In this document: piece by piece, positions 10,504 to 22,678 of the stretch
Numbering within the stretch: the stretch's first letter is position 1
Layout: each line of letters starts with the position of its first letter
Assembly: GCA_902806595.1 (NCBI GenBank)
Contig: CADCXC010000018.1
Span: forward strand, 62,001 to 126,000
Direction of reading: 5' to 3'
DNA length: 64,000 bases
Origin: Pyrenopolyporus hunteri
Lineage: Eukaryota > Ascomycota > Sordariomycetes > Xylariales > Hypoxylaceae
Position numbers and translations under genes: made by a program
The notes under the pieces: generated by a model
Told to the model about the DNA's origin: nothing
The model's database searches: none
What the model saw: the letters and a program-made list of their open reading frames with translations, nothing else

Positions 10504-11585
10504 CGTGGTTGGGCTGCTTGCTGCGTGGGCAGCCGGCGCACGAGGAAGATCATGGGTTCGGGGTGGTTGGGAGTCGATTCGGTTGATGACGAATTTTCGG
10601 ACGACGAATTATTGTAGCTTAGGTACATCGGTACCTAGGTGCCATTCTCTTATCACGTATATGCCTTAAAAAGGTAGTATTGTCGCCCTACTTGCATAGT
10701 CTTGTATCCGAGTGTCTGGTATTACGCAAGCACCAATATAAAAAAATAAAAAGCCATCGTCTGTAAAACTATGTAAATACATGGGAATACCCTCATTACC
10801 ATGACGATACGTATAAAGAAGTTTTTTTAAAAACCCGCTAACCGTATGTTATGTCATCTTTTCTCGCATTATATCATCTTTGTGAAGCTAGATATGCGAT
10901 TATGTCATCTTTTTTCTAGTCGTTTATACGCATATATATGGCTTATGTCATCTTTTTTTCAACGTTTTGGCGGGTTGGCGGTTTCATGGCAAATGGCCAG
11001 CCGTCAAAACGCACCCACGAACGACTCATATAATTCCGAAAAATCGCAATTGCGATCTCTAGAATTTGTAAAAACCCAATTTACGATTTATATAAATCTA
11101 CCATGCCCCTAGTACCCTCTAATCTAAAGTTTCATATATACGCACCTAAGTAGGTGGTAGTTTCGCGGAAATTTAGTTGACCTAATCTTGATACCTTCAT
11201 TTGACAAACGCCCAAGTCGTTCCGGAGACTCGCAATGCTGGACCAGCCACATTTATCAGCAGATGTTTTCCTGAGTGCCTCACTGAGGTCTTGGTGTCTA
11301 AAGTCAGCCCAACCAAGCCCACGAATACACTATTCGCTGCGGTGTACCCCCAAGTTGCATATCCTACCGCCAATTACCTCCCACCCTTCCCCCTATTAAG
11401 ACAAGGAATAAAAGCAGGCTCCGAGGCAGCGCATTTCGGAACCGATACTAGAGACACATAAATTATACTCCTCGTCTAATCTCCCCCGCTCTCCCTTCAT
11501 TTTTTCCAGACTACCAATTCCACCTAAATATTCCGCGGCACTCCCTCATTCCTAGTACCTAACAGCACTCTTGGCCCGTTTAGTC
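10504..11585. other. Divergent intergenic with short tandem motif
   Basis: AT-rich shared 5' flank of the UVRAG and STAND/ankyrin genes. It carries the four-copy TGTCATCTTTT repeat listed separately (10848-10960), and just after it a GGCGGGTTGGCGG segment resembling the terminal repeat of the 26.5-kb element. No gene is seen. Confidence 0.55.
10848..10960 (+). repeat. Four spaced copies of a TTATGTCATCTTTT motif
   Basis: Copies start near 10848 (GTTATGTCATCTTTT), 10868 (ATTATATCATCTTTG, degenerate), 10899 (GATTATGTCATCTTTTTT) and 10941 (GCTTATGTCATCTTTTTTT). Spacing grows from about 20 to 42 bp, so this is not a clean tandem array. It may be part of a decayed transposable element or a clustered binding site upstream of either divergent gene. 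Confidence 0.6.
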
Positions 11586-13656
11586 ATGGCCGAAGCCCTC
11601 GGGGTTGCTGCTAGTGGTATTGCTGTAGCACAGATTGCTATTCAAGTTGGTGGCACAGTAGTCAAGCTAAAGCAGCTTTGGGATGAGGTGAAAGATGTGC
11701 CCGACGACATTGCCTATCTCATGGACCAGATTGACTGCTTGGACCCAGTCCTATTGGAAGCTGAGAATAACTTTGGCCAGAATGGTTTGCCGTCGACCGT
11801 CCAGCATTCACCAGCTTTTAAGTCAGCTGCCACATACTGCCGTAAGGCTCTTCAGAACTTAAACGACATGGTCGACGAGTTAGACGCACAAATCAACAAT
11901 GCCAAAGGGTTCCATAACAAGGCCAAAAGGCTCCATAAGAAATTAACCGCGGTCAAAGTGGTTTTGAGGAAAGACTCGCTCAACAAGCTGGAGAGACGGC
12001 TTGAGACCGCAGTCAGAATGTTAGCTCTAGCTCAGCAATCCTATCTTATGTAAGTATAATATGGCACAGTCGTTATATAACAAGCTAACCCTCTTCCAGC
12101 GCCCTCACGCAGGCACAGCCCGAAATCATCGTCAAGAGGTTCACCGCCCTCACGATTTACGAATATCAGACCAAGCCCCAAAAGATATTAGATTCTACGT
12201 CGGAGGATGAAACGCGAACGGCTCCGAAGGCCACCCGGGGACAGGCCCCGGCTGATTGCACATTCCCCAAGTTTCACAGGAAGCGCCGAATGCCTCGGGC
12301 AAACCCGAGCTTTTTCGGCAGGGTTATGGTTGATTCCTTTTCTTCGGGCTATCACGTCTTGGTTCAAGCACCGACGTGGCTCTCATATCGATCGTGGGAA
12401 CTATATAGCACCAAAGCAACTGGCGCCTGGCAGTGGAACTTGAAAGTCTATAGGATTGTACCTCTGAAAAGTGAAGTTATGGAAGTAGCATGTTGGGGGA
12501 CTCCCGACGAGCTACGGAAGCTCTTTGATACAGGGCAGGCGTCTCCGTACGACCGGACCGATGATGGATCTACGCTACTTCATGTAAGATCTGCTGATAA
12601 TAAATACCTTGGCCGCCATTTCTTACGTTCGTTTTAGATGGCCGATCGTAACTTTGAAGTGTCCAAATATCTTATTGCAATCGGCCTTGATCCATCAGAA
12701 CGTAACAACCGGGGAGGGTAAGTAGTGCACTCCCTTTAAAGCTGATTTCTGACAACGTAACCCCTAGTACCCCGTCATTTTTGTGGCTATTTGATGCTAC
12801 ATACCTACAGAAGGTGCTAGAGATCCCGTCTCTTGCTGAGTCTTGTCTAAACCCTCCAGGTAAAGGATATGATGAAGATGACACGAACTTGCAGAACTCA
12901 CCCAAATGCAGCTGTCGTCACGGCTTATGCTACGGCAATCTCTGGGAGCTACTGTTGCCATACGAATGCCCGCAGCACCAATATACTTCGCTTGAATCGC
13001 GCCTAGAGGCTCTTTTTCATACTCCACTGCTTCACAGCCTCACGGGTTTACCACGATTCCTTGAACCATATTGGAGCACTGTTCCCCAAGCCGTATGTTC
13101 TAACGAGATCTGGCCATTACTATTTTTGATGATTGAGCCGCAAATATTTGAAAAGCTTCACGCCTGGTCGGGTGCCCTCCCCCCAAGAGAAGCTGAAATT
13201 GCGGAGTACATCGTCAGACACACGCGGAATATTCACGTAACAAAAATACGAAAATATGATGGTTACCCGGGGACCGGCTTTATGCACATGGTTGCTTTAC
13301 GCTCAAATGAGCATTGGCGCTTTGCCAAATTTACACGGTATTCTATGGGCTCATTCTTGAAGCACTGGCTCGGCCTACTGAAACAGGCTGGGGTTGATTT
13401 AAATACGTACGGCCATCGTGAGCATGAGATTCTCGTTCAGACAGACGCCACCCGGTCCATTAATATCCCAGACACCCAATGGCGGACTATTCGCCTCATT
13501 GGTTTCAAGTTCGGCCCTGAAATAGGGGACTGGGAGTTATATTTTGAGGAGCCTAGTGATATTTTTGCCGGCGAGTTTTGGAAATTGATTGAGGACCCGC
13601 CTTTGAATATCCCGGGTAGTTGGGTTGAGGAGACAGATGACGATAGGGATTACTAG
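11586..13656 (+). CDS. Fungal STAND N-terminal domain plus ankyrin protein (4 exons)
   Basis: Exons 11586-12049, 12100-12583, 12638-12717 and 12768-13656 give 638 residues; the introns are 50, 54 and 50 nt. The ATG at 11586 starts MAEALGVAASGIAVAQIA, the typical helical opening of the fungal N-terminal domain found on NLR-like STAND proteins; frame continues upstream only through a TTG. Residues about 1-155 form this alpha-helical, coiled-coil-rich domain. Around residue 290-360, MEVACWGTPDELRKLF and DGSTLLH/MADRNFEVSKYLI look like two ankyrin repeats interrupted by an intron. The C-terminal part has a Cys-rich SCRHGLC stretch and FLKHWLGLLKQAGVDLNTYG, common in fungal ankyrin proteins. No P-loop (NACHT or NB-ARC) is visible. 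Fungal relatives act in self/non-self recognition, but a role here is inferred only from domains. Confidence 0.75.
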
Positions 13657-13935
13657 AGTTTAGTGCGGGCTCGAGGAGACAAGGAGTTGAGCTTGTTTAC
13701 CAACGAGTGAAGTGCTGTTCGGGATGTTGAAGGAAACGATTGAACGTCACTTTTATTTTTAATGATCCGAAATCATCACATGAAGAGGCTATGTCGTGGG
13801 GTTACCGGTATATATGTACCTATCTATACCTTGAATACCTCGACTGGTGTCCTCTGAGCTGCTAGCGTTTCCGACACCGCATATCCGAACACTCAGGACG
13901 ACGACGAGCGATGGTCCTTGCTTCCGCGAGGATGA

Positions 13936-14835
13936 CTATCCCGCTTGCGGACCTTGGGCGGCCTGGCCTCCCTCGGCTTCGCTTGGGATCGAATCCACCG
14001 GCTCAACCTCGCGCTTGAATCTCGACACGTCAGCTAAATCTCGACCGATTTAATTACCTCGTTGTTCCATTGATGAGGTAGGGGGGGGTCATTACGTACG
14101 CTCTCCGCAGATAGTCGATCTTCTGTTCTGAGGACATGTCGTCGTCCCAGTCCGGAGTCTTCATCGCATCCTCCAGCTCCCGAAGCTGATCGGCAGCCGA
14201 CGACGCTTCGGGGCTGTCCGGCGATATAGGGATTAGACTCATACGATGGCTTGATGCCGGGCTTAAACGTAGCGACGACACGGCAGAGGGCTGGCTGCTC
14301 CGTACGTTGCCGTTTGCTTTTGGGGGTTGTGGTGAGAGACTTCCCAGGTCGGAATGCTGCGTGAGGTCCTCGGACTTGATTCCGAGAGCAATTTGTTCGT
14401 GTCCCTGAGCGTCGTGGCGGTATCTCGTTAAGGGCGATAGCTGATGCCTCGCGCTCAGCGGCGCGCGCTGTTGCATTGCTACGAGGGCATCGTGGCTTAA
14501 AGCGGGTGGCACAACATGATTCTCGCGACCGGCGGGATCTCCATGATGGCCCTCGGACTGTGGCTGCTGCGCAGCTGAGTCTAACTCCGGGTGACCGGGT
14601 GGTGGGTTCGCGAAAGCGGGTACGGGACTCGAGAAACTACGGTGGAAGTCGGTTAGTATGAATCCAAGCTTTCAAATGCGAAAACACGGGTATCTTACAG
14701 CGCTTTCCCGTCGTCGCTTAAGCTTATAACCGTCTCCTCCGGGGAATAGTCCCGAAAGCAGCGGTCGCTTCGCACCGTGATGTGTCCCTCTCCTCCAATT
14801 CCCTCATATTCAATATCATCAAACTCGGCCATCAT
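13936..14835 (-). CDS. Hypothetical Ser/Pro-rich protein (3 exons)
   Basis: Reading the minus strand, an ATG at 14832 (or 14835, ATGATG) opens an acidic N-terminus MAEFDDIEYEGIGGEGHITV. Exons 14699-14832, 14100-14636 and 13936-14020 join in frame to 251 residues. Intron 1 (62 nt) has GTAAGA, a textbook ACTAAC branch site and TAG. Intron 2 (79 nt) has GTACGT and GCTGAC nine bases before the AG. If intron 2 is retained the frame stops at 14054 instead. The middle is Ser/Pro/His-rich and probably disordered; a helical SSAADQLRELEDAMKT and EQKIDYLRRAFKREVEPV near the C-terminus may be the functional part. I do not recognise the family. The strong branch sites and continuous frame argue for a real gene. 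Confidence 0.5.
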
Positions 14836-17800
14836 CGCGGCTCGCGAGTTGTTCTATGATAGAATATGCAAAGGTACAAGAGAAGATAGTAAGGGGACGT
14901 TATTAGCACATCGTCCCGTGCTGGATTTGACGCCTTTTTAATACCTACAGCATTTAGATGGGGTGCGTGCAAGTACATGAGGGGTAGATGGCCATCCATG
15001 GGCTTATGTTATGGTTTGGGGGCCCCTCGTGGCATCGAATGCCGTTGAGGACTCGAGCCGCGACCCAACCTACCGGGAAGAGGAGACAATTTGGATTAGT
15101 CTCACAACTTATTACCTTTCTAGGCGAGGAACCCAGCGGTCTGGGTGCCTAAGCTTCGCGGGAAGCGGAAGGCGGCTTCCGTGGATGACGAAGAAGAAAA
15201 AGGGAGCGAGGGACCAGGGGGAACCATCGACTCGGTCGAGGAGCCCTGCCACACTGCATGATATTGCAGCGTAGACAGGGGCCGACTATCCAATCATATT
15301 CCTGAAGGACATGCAGGCTGCACATTAGCGACGCGAGTGTGAACCAACCGGCTGGGACCACGACCCGATTATCTGGGTGTGGGTGGGCTTACAGCACGGG
15401 AACGGCTCCTGAACTCTCCTGGTTGCCTTTGCTGGATCAAGCATGGCCACTACAGATGGCGCAAAGAGCGGTGACACCACAGCGTTTCTTTTTAAGCCGA
15501 GGCGTCCATGACGAAATGAGTATTTCTTCAGGAATAATACCGCGCTGTGCGATGCGTCTCTTCCTCCCTAGCCCATGTACAGTTGACAGCGTAGACGCCC
15601 GCGAATTCGTTCCAAAGGCAAATCAGGCAACCAATTCTGACAGGCGCACTATCAGTTAAACTGCCACGATGCCACGGTAACGCTCGGTCCTTTCTTTTCC
15701 TCGTCTAAATAAAAGGCACGATTGGGATAAGCGATATTTGGTTATGGATTTATAAGTCTCACGAATACTACCTACCAAGATGGAGTTTCCCAGCGACATA
15801 GAACACGGTGTTTATGCACACAATTGCTACTGTAAACAACACAGCAACACATTCCCTCCTCCGGAAACCCGACAATCAGGTGCTCATAATGCAGTCCCGT
15901 ATCCATAGACCGGGATGGCCAGCTGCAGTGCGACATTACTCCTGCGTATATTATATATGCAGGCCGCGGCCGTGGCCCTAGGAGAGGAGAAAATAGTGGA
16001 AAACTGCTATGTATAGCCCCTGGCCCGTCGAGGAGAAGACGCCCGCGACCGGACTGTCGGTAAATACTACATAATAATCAAACCAAGCCCAAGCCGAAAG
16101 CGAGGCTCCCATTCTCAGGTAATCTCTCCCCCTCTTCACTTTTCATCCTTGACCGCATATTTCATGCGCGCGCCACACCAGAGCCTTGTTACACTTGCTC
16201 CCCATTACTCGGCATTTGTCGTATGATACGCCCTTAAAGAACAAAAACAAGATACAGCCGATCCCACCTTGAAAAGCAATACACCCTAGCCATACGTATT
16301 ACAGAAAGAATATCGATATAGGCCGCCTCCAAGTTGCCTGATTGACCCTTCACCCATGTCCACCTTGGCCAAGTTCGGGTACAACCGCATATCCCTTTAA
16401 TGTAACGTAAGAATAACGGCAACATATCCAAGCCGTAATACTTGGCGTAGGGTAGCAAGTCCTAGAGTTGGCAGATCTCAGAATAGAATCCCCAACCTAG
16501 GAGATACCTGGCTTAGACCTATAACGGGTCGACCATGTTTACTAAAAAAGATGAAGCTAAGTCGCGCTTCCCATTTACGAAGCGGACATGAAAGTATCCC
16601 GAACTCCAACCACCCATCTAGCCTACATACCTGGTACTCTACGATATACTTTCTGATATCTTATACACCGAGATATCAAGCCTCTTCTCTGATGCGTAAT
16701 GCCCCAGCGTCAACTGAACAATACCCGTGCCGGTACCCAAGTGCCTTTTCCCGCCAGTTTCCGTCCTCGTCCCATGTCCCCGGTTCCGGGATAGGGTTAG
16801 GCCTAAAAGGTCGGTTTGGTCCGACAACTAAACAAGCGTCCGTTCAGAACACGGAAACTCTAAATCGACAGCCCCGGCTCAGTGGAGATGCTCCCCGTAC
16901 CCCTGTCCGGGCATGCACCGTACTTCATGCAACGAGTCCTGCCTCCAACAACAACTGTTTGAGCTCACCCATACTTCCCTTTTCCGATTATACCGAGTGC
17001 GCTAGCTCGGCTCGCGTAGACGTCGTGTAACCTACAGTAAATTGCCTGAAAGAGAGATGATAGTCTTTCCCCCTATGGGATCGCACTCCGCGGCAGTATA
17101 CTAAGACTTAGAACTGAACTCCAGGGAAATCGTTCGGGTATAGCCCTATACCTACGTGACGCGTGGCCCGTTACATCTACGTATAACATAACCCAATCTA
17201 CATCCTGTGACCAGTGCTGGACATAGCCATCCCGGCATAGGACTTATTTGCTGCTCCCGATACCTCGGACTGGGGATGCTACTACCCCTCTAGCAGGCTC
17301 CCACCACATGCAGGATCACTTCTTTGAGGGGAAAGGAAGCCGTCTTCTTCCCAGATCAGTGGGGTTAGAAAGAAACGGTAATATTGTATAGATGAAACAC
17401 AGATACTGTGCAATTAGGGGAGTTAACATGCCTTGACACGGTAGGACGTCTCAACCTAAACCCCTTTTCGCGATCATTCGAGCAATATTCGGCAACTCTA
17501 GATGTATTAAACGCTTAATTTGGAGTTTACTCCTCAGTTCTGCGGTATTAGTCCAAATTCCTTTGAATATGAGATAAAAGGTAAGACACAAACCCAAGTA
17601 AGGGAGTGACTCAATCCCAGCGCGGATCGTCCCGTTGCCACCACTCCCCTTGCAAGTGATAACATATAGATCTTTTAAACCCGTTACCTACAAGTATAGC
17701 TGCTTAGTGAAGCTCCGATCTCGCAGATATAACCGAGGCTTCAAGAAACGCCATAGTACCAACCTTCCGAAAATGATCATAGGCTTCCTCCAACCTGGTC

Positions 17801-18593
17801 CGCGGGCCTACCGGCTAGCCCCTGCTGCATTTTGGCTATTGTAACTCCTATACAGTCATATGACGAGTTGACTATTTCCGATACGTTTTGTTCGATCATA
17901 GTACAAGGTCAGTTAAAACTCTAAAAAACAAAACAGTACTTAACCCCATGAACTATATGTACACATTACAAAGGGGGTAGACGAGGTAGCCGCGAAGCCC
18001 CAGAACTCTGTATACGACGATGTATCTCGACAAGCTGTAATAATAATATTGCCATAGCTACGTCCCACCTTCTACACCAACTAAGTAATGTTTAGGCGTA
18101 GCATATTCCTCGATAGAGTTTCCGCAATCCCACAGGGCTTAAGGAAGCCGCAAGGTCAATTGTATAAACAGGAATTCCCACTTCCCCCCCTGGACCCTTT
18201 CATTTGGTTTCTTCCATTTTATTCCTGTCCCCTCTTTTTCTTCAGTCCCTACCACGCATTATACTCTGGAATCCTAGGAACAACCGCTCAGAAACTGCTG
18301 CAATGGAACTGCACCGCTTACCTCACTCACCTATTATTCGTTGACGCTCATCACTAAATATTAGCTCGTTTATATATATCCTAACCACTTAAGACTATGG
18401 CCTGGGAGGGTTCCGACTATTGTTATTACGTGGATCTCCCAAGGAACCAGACACGCTAACCGTGGGCGCTCCGCCTCGATATCACGACCCTACCTACCTA
18501 GGTGCCCTTACCTCCAGAAGGTACTACAGCAGGCTGAAAGCGTCCTGAGAGCAGATACGGGCGTACCTACAAGGGGAAAAGGGCCTAATTCAG
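14836..18593. other. Gene-poor stretch, nothing recognisable
   Basis: About 3.8 kb with frequent stops in all frames. The longest frame (16551-17030) is compositionally random and shows no domain. Base composition is near 50% G+C, unlike the AT-rich block at the window's end, so strong RIP is not evident here. This may be old decayed repeat or simply a long intergenic region. Confidence 0.5.
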
Positions 18594-18869
18594 ATGTATG
18601 CACCCGGAGACTGGGTGCAGCGAGTTCGACAGCGTGCTGCAAAGCGCGAGCCATATTATGATGGACCTTCGGACATCGTCAGTTGCCATGCCTACTGGCA
18701 ACGTGTACTACATACACAATCCTGGGGGGATTTAACTCCCAATAAGTATAACGGCGCGAACTTGTTCCCTGCGTATGTCGACGACTGTCACCCAGCTCGG
18801 AGCCTGTGGTACGCCAACCAGACACTCCTCGAGCGATACCGACAGCGCATTGCCGAGAGAGAAGCTTGA
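18594..18869 (+). pseudogene. Ty3/gypsy-type pol C-terminal fragment
   Basis: The 91-codon frame reads MYAPGDWVQRVRQR, then DGPSDIVSCHAYWQRV, then PNKYNGANLFPAYVDDCHP and RSLWYANQTLLERYRQR. This pattern, an APGDWVLR start, a YDGPW-like segment and a final NLFPAYV-x-RSLWYA block, is the C-terminal tail of polyproteins of ascomycete LTR retroelements, downstream of integrase. No integrase core, RNase H or reverse transcriptase precedes it here, so it is a truncated relic. The frame is intact over its length, suggesting limited age or limited RIP. Confidence 0.55.
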
Positions 18870-19398
18870 TAAGTTGGTAGGTACTTACACACTTCCGTAT
18901 CTCATTGCAGCATCGATCATATCGTCTCTCTCCTTATCACCTAGGTAACGTATAGCACCACAACGCGTTGCTAAATACAGGTGAAGTCATCGCTATCGTC
19001 AGGGGCTTAACACCTATCTCATCCTCTCTTGCTCTTTGTCAATTATAGTATTGTCAACAACAACAGAAACCTTGATTGATTTCAAGCAAGACCTAACCGT
19101 CTGAATGTTGACATATGCCCGAGGACCTGGTTAACAAATAAACATCCGCTAATATCACGACCTGGCAGAAGACCAGAAGAGGCCTTGCCACCTACGAATG
19201 CAAATCCGCTTTGGAATAACCACTTGGATATCGACCCGTCATGGCGGTTTTGCTACCCTTTTTAGTTGTACTAGCTACTAGCGCCCCGACCAGTACTGCC
19301 ACTACCAGCACCGTTACTACCAGCTTCACTGTCTCTTGTTGTTGTTCTGCCGCAATTCCACGAATGATTATGGGTGTTGCTAGCAAGCGCAGAGGCGC

Positions 19399-19731
19399 AT
19401 GGCCGATATGATGCTATCTTTTCAGACAGTACTCACCATGAAGAACTTAACTGGCAACAATGCCAATAGTGCCAATACAGGCACCGGCCTCGACGGATGG
19501 AATATTACAGACATCGGCTATTTCCAACCGGACCTGGAGGAATCGTTCGGCAGCAGAGATTTCGTATGGATCGGCAGAGACACATATTGGAGAAACGTAC
19601 ACCCCTTCATCAACGAGTTCAAAGACTCCAAGACGAGCGAGGCCAAGTCCAAGCGCATAGCGGAATCGATGCACGGATTGTATCGAGGATCCGCACAGAC
19701 ATGGCGGATCGTGAGCTTGGCACAGCCCTAG
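19399..19731 (+). pseudogene. Retroelement gag-like fragment
   Basis: The frame contains WNITDIGYFQPDLEESFG, then DTYWRNVHPFINEFKD and RIAESMHGLYRGSAQTWRI. This order (GYFxPxL, a YR-V-F-R/K-like segment, then a helix with LRG-A--W) is the pattern of gag-type N-terminal domains of fungal LTR elements. It lies downstream of the pol tail at 18594-18869, so the two do not form one colinear element. No zinc knuckle or protease follows in frame. Assignment rests on pattern recognition and is tentative. Confidence 0.4.
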
Positions 19732-19767
19732 AGACATGATGAAGCATCAACATCACATTCCTCGTAG

Positions 19768-20265
19768 ATGGTTCTAACAATTCTCTGTATCCATGCGCGG
19801 TCAGCGAGTGTCCTGGTGCACTCGGTGTCTCCGCAAATGTCTTCTCGGTGTTCAAGTTCTGGGGATGGCATGATGAAAAAGTTCAAGTATGTTCTCGACT
19901 TATGGGCAAATCCTGTGCCAATGTCCATGGCTGAGCCAACTTCCGATTGGACCATCTCTCCTACTACTATTACCACTACTACTGCTATTATCACCATCAC
20001 TGCTGTTGTTACTGTTGCCATTATATCATTAGCATTGTCACCTTTACGATTTCACTCACCCCCGCCCCCGTACAACGAACCACCCCGATATCAGCCCAGG
20101 GGGTGGTGCTTCGGGGGTGGCTTGACTCATTACAAAATTGTCGCGGCTATCCTACGAGTGAGCCGTCAGGTCTCAGCTGAAGCTCTTGATGTAATTATCA
20201 AGCGCCATATATTCGTTGAGATTGCTGCTCGCGGCGTCAATCTACGCAAAACCCTAGAACTCTAG
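19768..20265 (+). other. ORF of unknown origin with possible membrane segment
   Basis: A 166-codon open frame. Its middle encodes a Thr/Ile/Val stretch derived from an ACT/ATC simple repeat (about 19967-20040) that would read as a transmembrane helix. The end, AILRVSRQVSAEALDVIIKR, resembles the R-V-C/S-RQ-x-EAL helix common in fungal F-box-like proteins. It could be a broken gene fragment within the retroelement relic region. I cannot assign it. Confidence 0.25.
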
Positions 20266-20283
20266 CGGATCCCTGTCGCCCCT

Positions 20284-20472
20284 ATGAACTGTAGTCACGG
20301 GTGGAGGTACGAGGGGACAATTCTCGCCGTGTCAACTAGTTACCATCCCCAGACAGATGGACAAACAAAACGCGGAAATCAAGATGTTGGGGTTGCTATT
20401 ATATATAATTGTGCTGTATCGGATGATCCATGGGGGATGGATTGTGAAGGAGCGATAACTATGAGAAAATAG
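20284..20472 (+). pseudogene. LTR retroelement integrase fragment
   Basis: A short frame carries the hallmark SxYHPQTDGQTKRGNQ segment, the part of the retroelement integrase catalytic core just before its third acidic residue (normally E in ER-NQ or similar; here KRGNQ, so the catalytic Glu is lost). The following residues decay quickly to a stop. It is a relic about 1.4 kb downstream of a pol C-terminal tail, so fragments are out of order. Confidence 0.6.
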
Positions 20473-22458
20473 TACTCCGATATGCCTACCTAGGGGTCAT
20501 TTAAGGGGCGAGGAACAGACGTGGAGGGGGAATCTTAGTCCATAGGGACTCCTCGGCAAATGGCGGCCCTCCTCGTTTAGAACATCTTAAATACTATCCA
20601 AGATGCTGATTTTTACTGCATCTCTTTGATCTGTGACATGGGTGCTAGAGGATACGGAACTAGAAATTTTCCGATGATTAAAGTGAACGACGACATATAT
20701 TCCAGAGTTTGTTGGCGGAGTGGTCCGGAATTCCGGTGCCTTTTTTTTTTTTTTTTTTTCGGGAGAATGACCACCAGGGAGGCTCATCAATTGTTGCTTA
20801 TCGCGGGGGTGTTCGTAGTCCGACTGCGCTGCTCGGCGGGCGCGTAATGCCGACGGTGTGTTATCGTCGTAGTGCTTCCGTGTGGTCAGCTCGTGAGAAC
20901 GCCTAACTATATATCTCCTAATTAATAACGCTCGAGCAACGGGTACCTAGGGCTCCGCGTTCGGTCTATCGAGACGCACTAGGTGCCTAGCACGGGGATC
21001 CCCAGGCGAACAGAGCGAGTCAGGATGAGACGACGGCTGACAGAATGTCACACAGCGCGCAGCCACGACAGACGCCACAATCTCATAGCGTTTTTGGCGA
21101 GGACGACATCGCATTCCAGCGGCCGAAGCTTTCCTGTCTCGCCGAGCCGCCCTCTAGACTCCAAGGTTCTAGATCGGTCGAATGCAGGGTCTACACGCGA
21201 GACCAACCGGCCGAGCAGAAATTTTCCAATCTAGATTGGCTTGAGACAAGCACAGAGGCTGAGACTAGAAGTTTTCGAAAGGTTCCGTGGTCCGGGGTTG
21301 CTCCCGATTGGGGGGGTGGGGTTATAGGGGATATCGTGCAGGACGAGGACGTCGATTAGTCCGGGAGGAGTTGAGGTTGGAGAAAATATGTGTTTTCGAG
21401 CGGTATGGTATGTCGAGAGAATCGAGCATGGAATATTCAAACTACCCGGTAAACTACCAGATAAGACAATGGTTCAGATAAGAAACGACATGTATGAAGT
21501 TACCTATCAGTTACCTACGTCATACTGCACTCGCGCGTTTAGCCCACCGAGTCTAGGAGATGAAAATAGAAGGACGTCGGTTCAAGCTTCCTAAACCTAG
21601 ATCTATAATAGATGATAAGCAAACGGGCAAGTTATTAATTACAGGGGTCTAGGTTCTAAGGTTCGTGTCTTCCTTTGGATGTAGGTGAGCGCCCCCTAGG
21701 CATTTATATCGGGTATGTACCTACCTACCTAGGTACTGTATATATATATGCGTGTATGTAGCGGTAGTACGTCATCCCGCGAATGCGATCCAAACACCGT
21801 CTCACCGACCAATCAACTTCAACAAAAAGCACCTAACCCGGTATTACCAAGTTGAGTTTCTGGCGAACTTCAATCTACATACGTATTAGCGCATGCGTGA
21901 ACATAGGCAGATAGGGCTAGACACCTAGTAAGGTCGGGGATATCCATGTTAGAGGTACCTAAGTAGCTTAGAAGGTACAATACGTGTAGGGTAGGTGCGG
22001 AACTATAAGTGGCGTTTGGTTAGGTACCTCAGCTATGGTACCCCCTAGACCTAATCGAGGTCCTACGAGCGCCTCACACACGCCTCGTGCGTCTCGTCCG
22101 CATTAGCGCGCACAGCTTCCCTTTTGCGCAATGACCCCAATACATACCCCATTACATACCCTATTACCTACCTAGGTACCCTATCACCTACCCTATTACA
22201 TCCCCCCCGTAAGAAGGCCACGATGGTCCTGCCCATATATGTGTGTGGCGCCGGGGTCGGTCAGCAAGCATCCCGTCCCTTTGGGCAAATTCCCGCCAGA
22301 AGAAGCACACGAGCTTAAAAGCCCCCTAAAGCCAACAGCATGAATCTAAAAGTCCGACGGTGACGTGCAGAGGCCTCGTCCCCTATAAGCCGTTCCCGTC
22401 CCAGATTGATAGTTCCACCAAAAACTTGAGCTTCTTTCCATCTAGTCTCGTCGCCGGC
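20473..22458. other. Gene-poor stretch with poly-T and TACC-type repeats
   Basis: A run of about 20 T residues lies at 20741-20759, possibly the poly-A end of a reverse-strand retroposon. A frame at 21045-21359 (starting MSHSAQPRQTPQSHSVFGED) is open but unrecognised. Near 22139-22200 there are imperfect CATTACATACCC/CCTATTACCTA repeats, and TACCTAGGTA motifs occur near 21718-21735 and 22168. Confidence 0.5.
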
Positions 22459-22490
22459 AAATCGCCAGGGAATCGCCAGGAAATCGCCAG
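22459..22490 (+). promoter_or_regulatory. Three tandem AATCGCCAGG units upstream of GRDP gene
   Basis: AAATCGCCAGGG, AATCGCCAGG and AAATCGCCAGC follow each other directly, about 190 bp before the start codon at 22679. Close direct repeats at this distance could be a transcription-factor cluster, but the factor is unknown. Confidence 0.4.
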
Positions 22491-22678
22491 CGATAGACAA
22501 CTGTAAATGATTACGCTTTACATTAACCATGGGTCTCGAATGTTGCTCTCCCGCCTGACAATCCACCATTTAATCCACGATTGCACCTGTCCCCAATAAC
22601 GACTCGGCTTTTTCTTTCTCTCGCCTTCCGATTACTCTCGTACTTTGGTATACTTCCGGCCCATCCTGCCATCTCACC

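Noticed and set aside
9298..10617. Long + strand frame of 439 codons opposite the UVRAG gene
   Set aside because: Arg/Gly/Ala-rich translation caused by the GC-rich coiled coil on the other strand; no ATG context or domain, and the minus strand matches a known family throughout.
16551..17030. 159-codon frame in the gene-poor region
   Set aside because: Ser/Pro/Thr-rich random-looking translation with no motif, no splice support and no neighbours; treated as chance.
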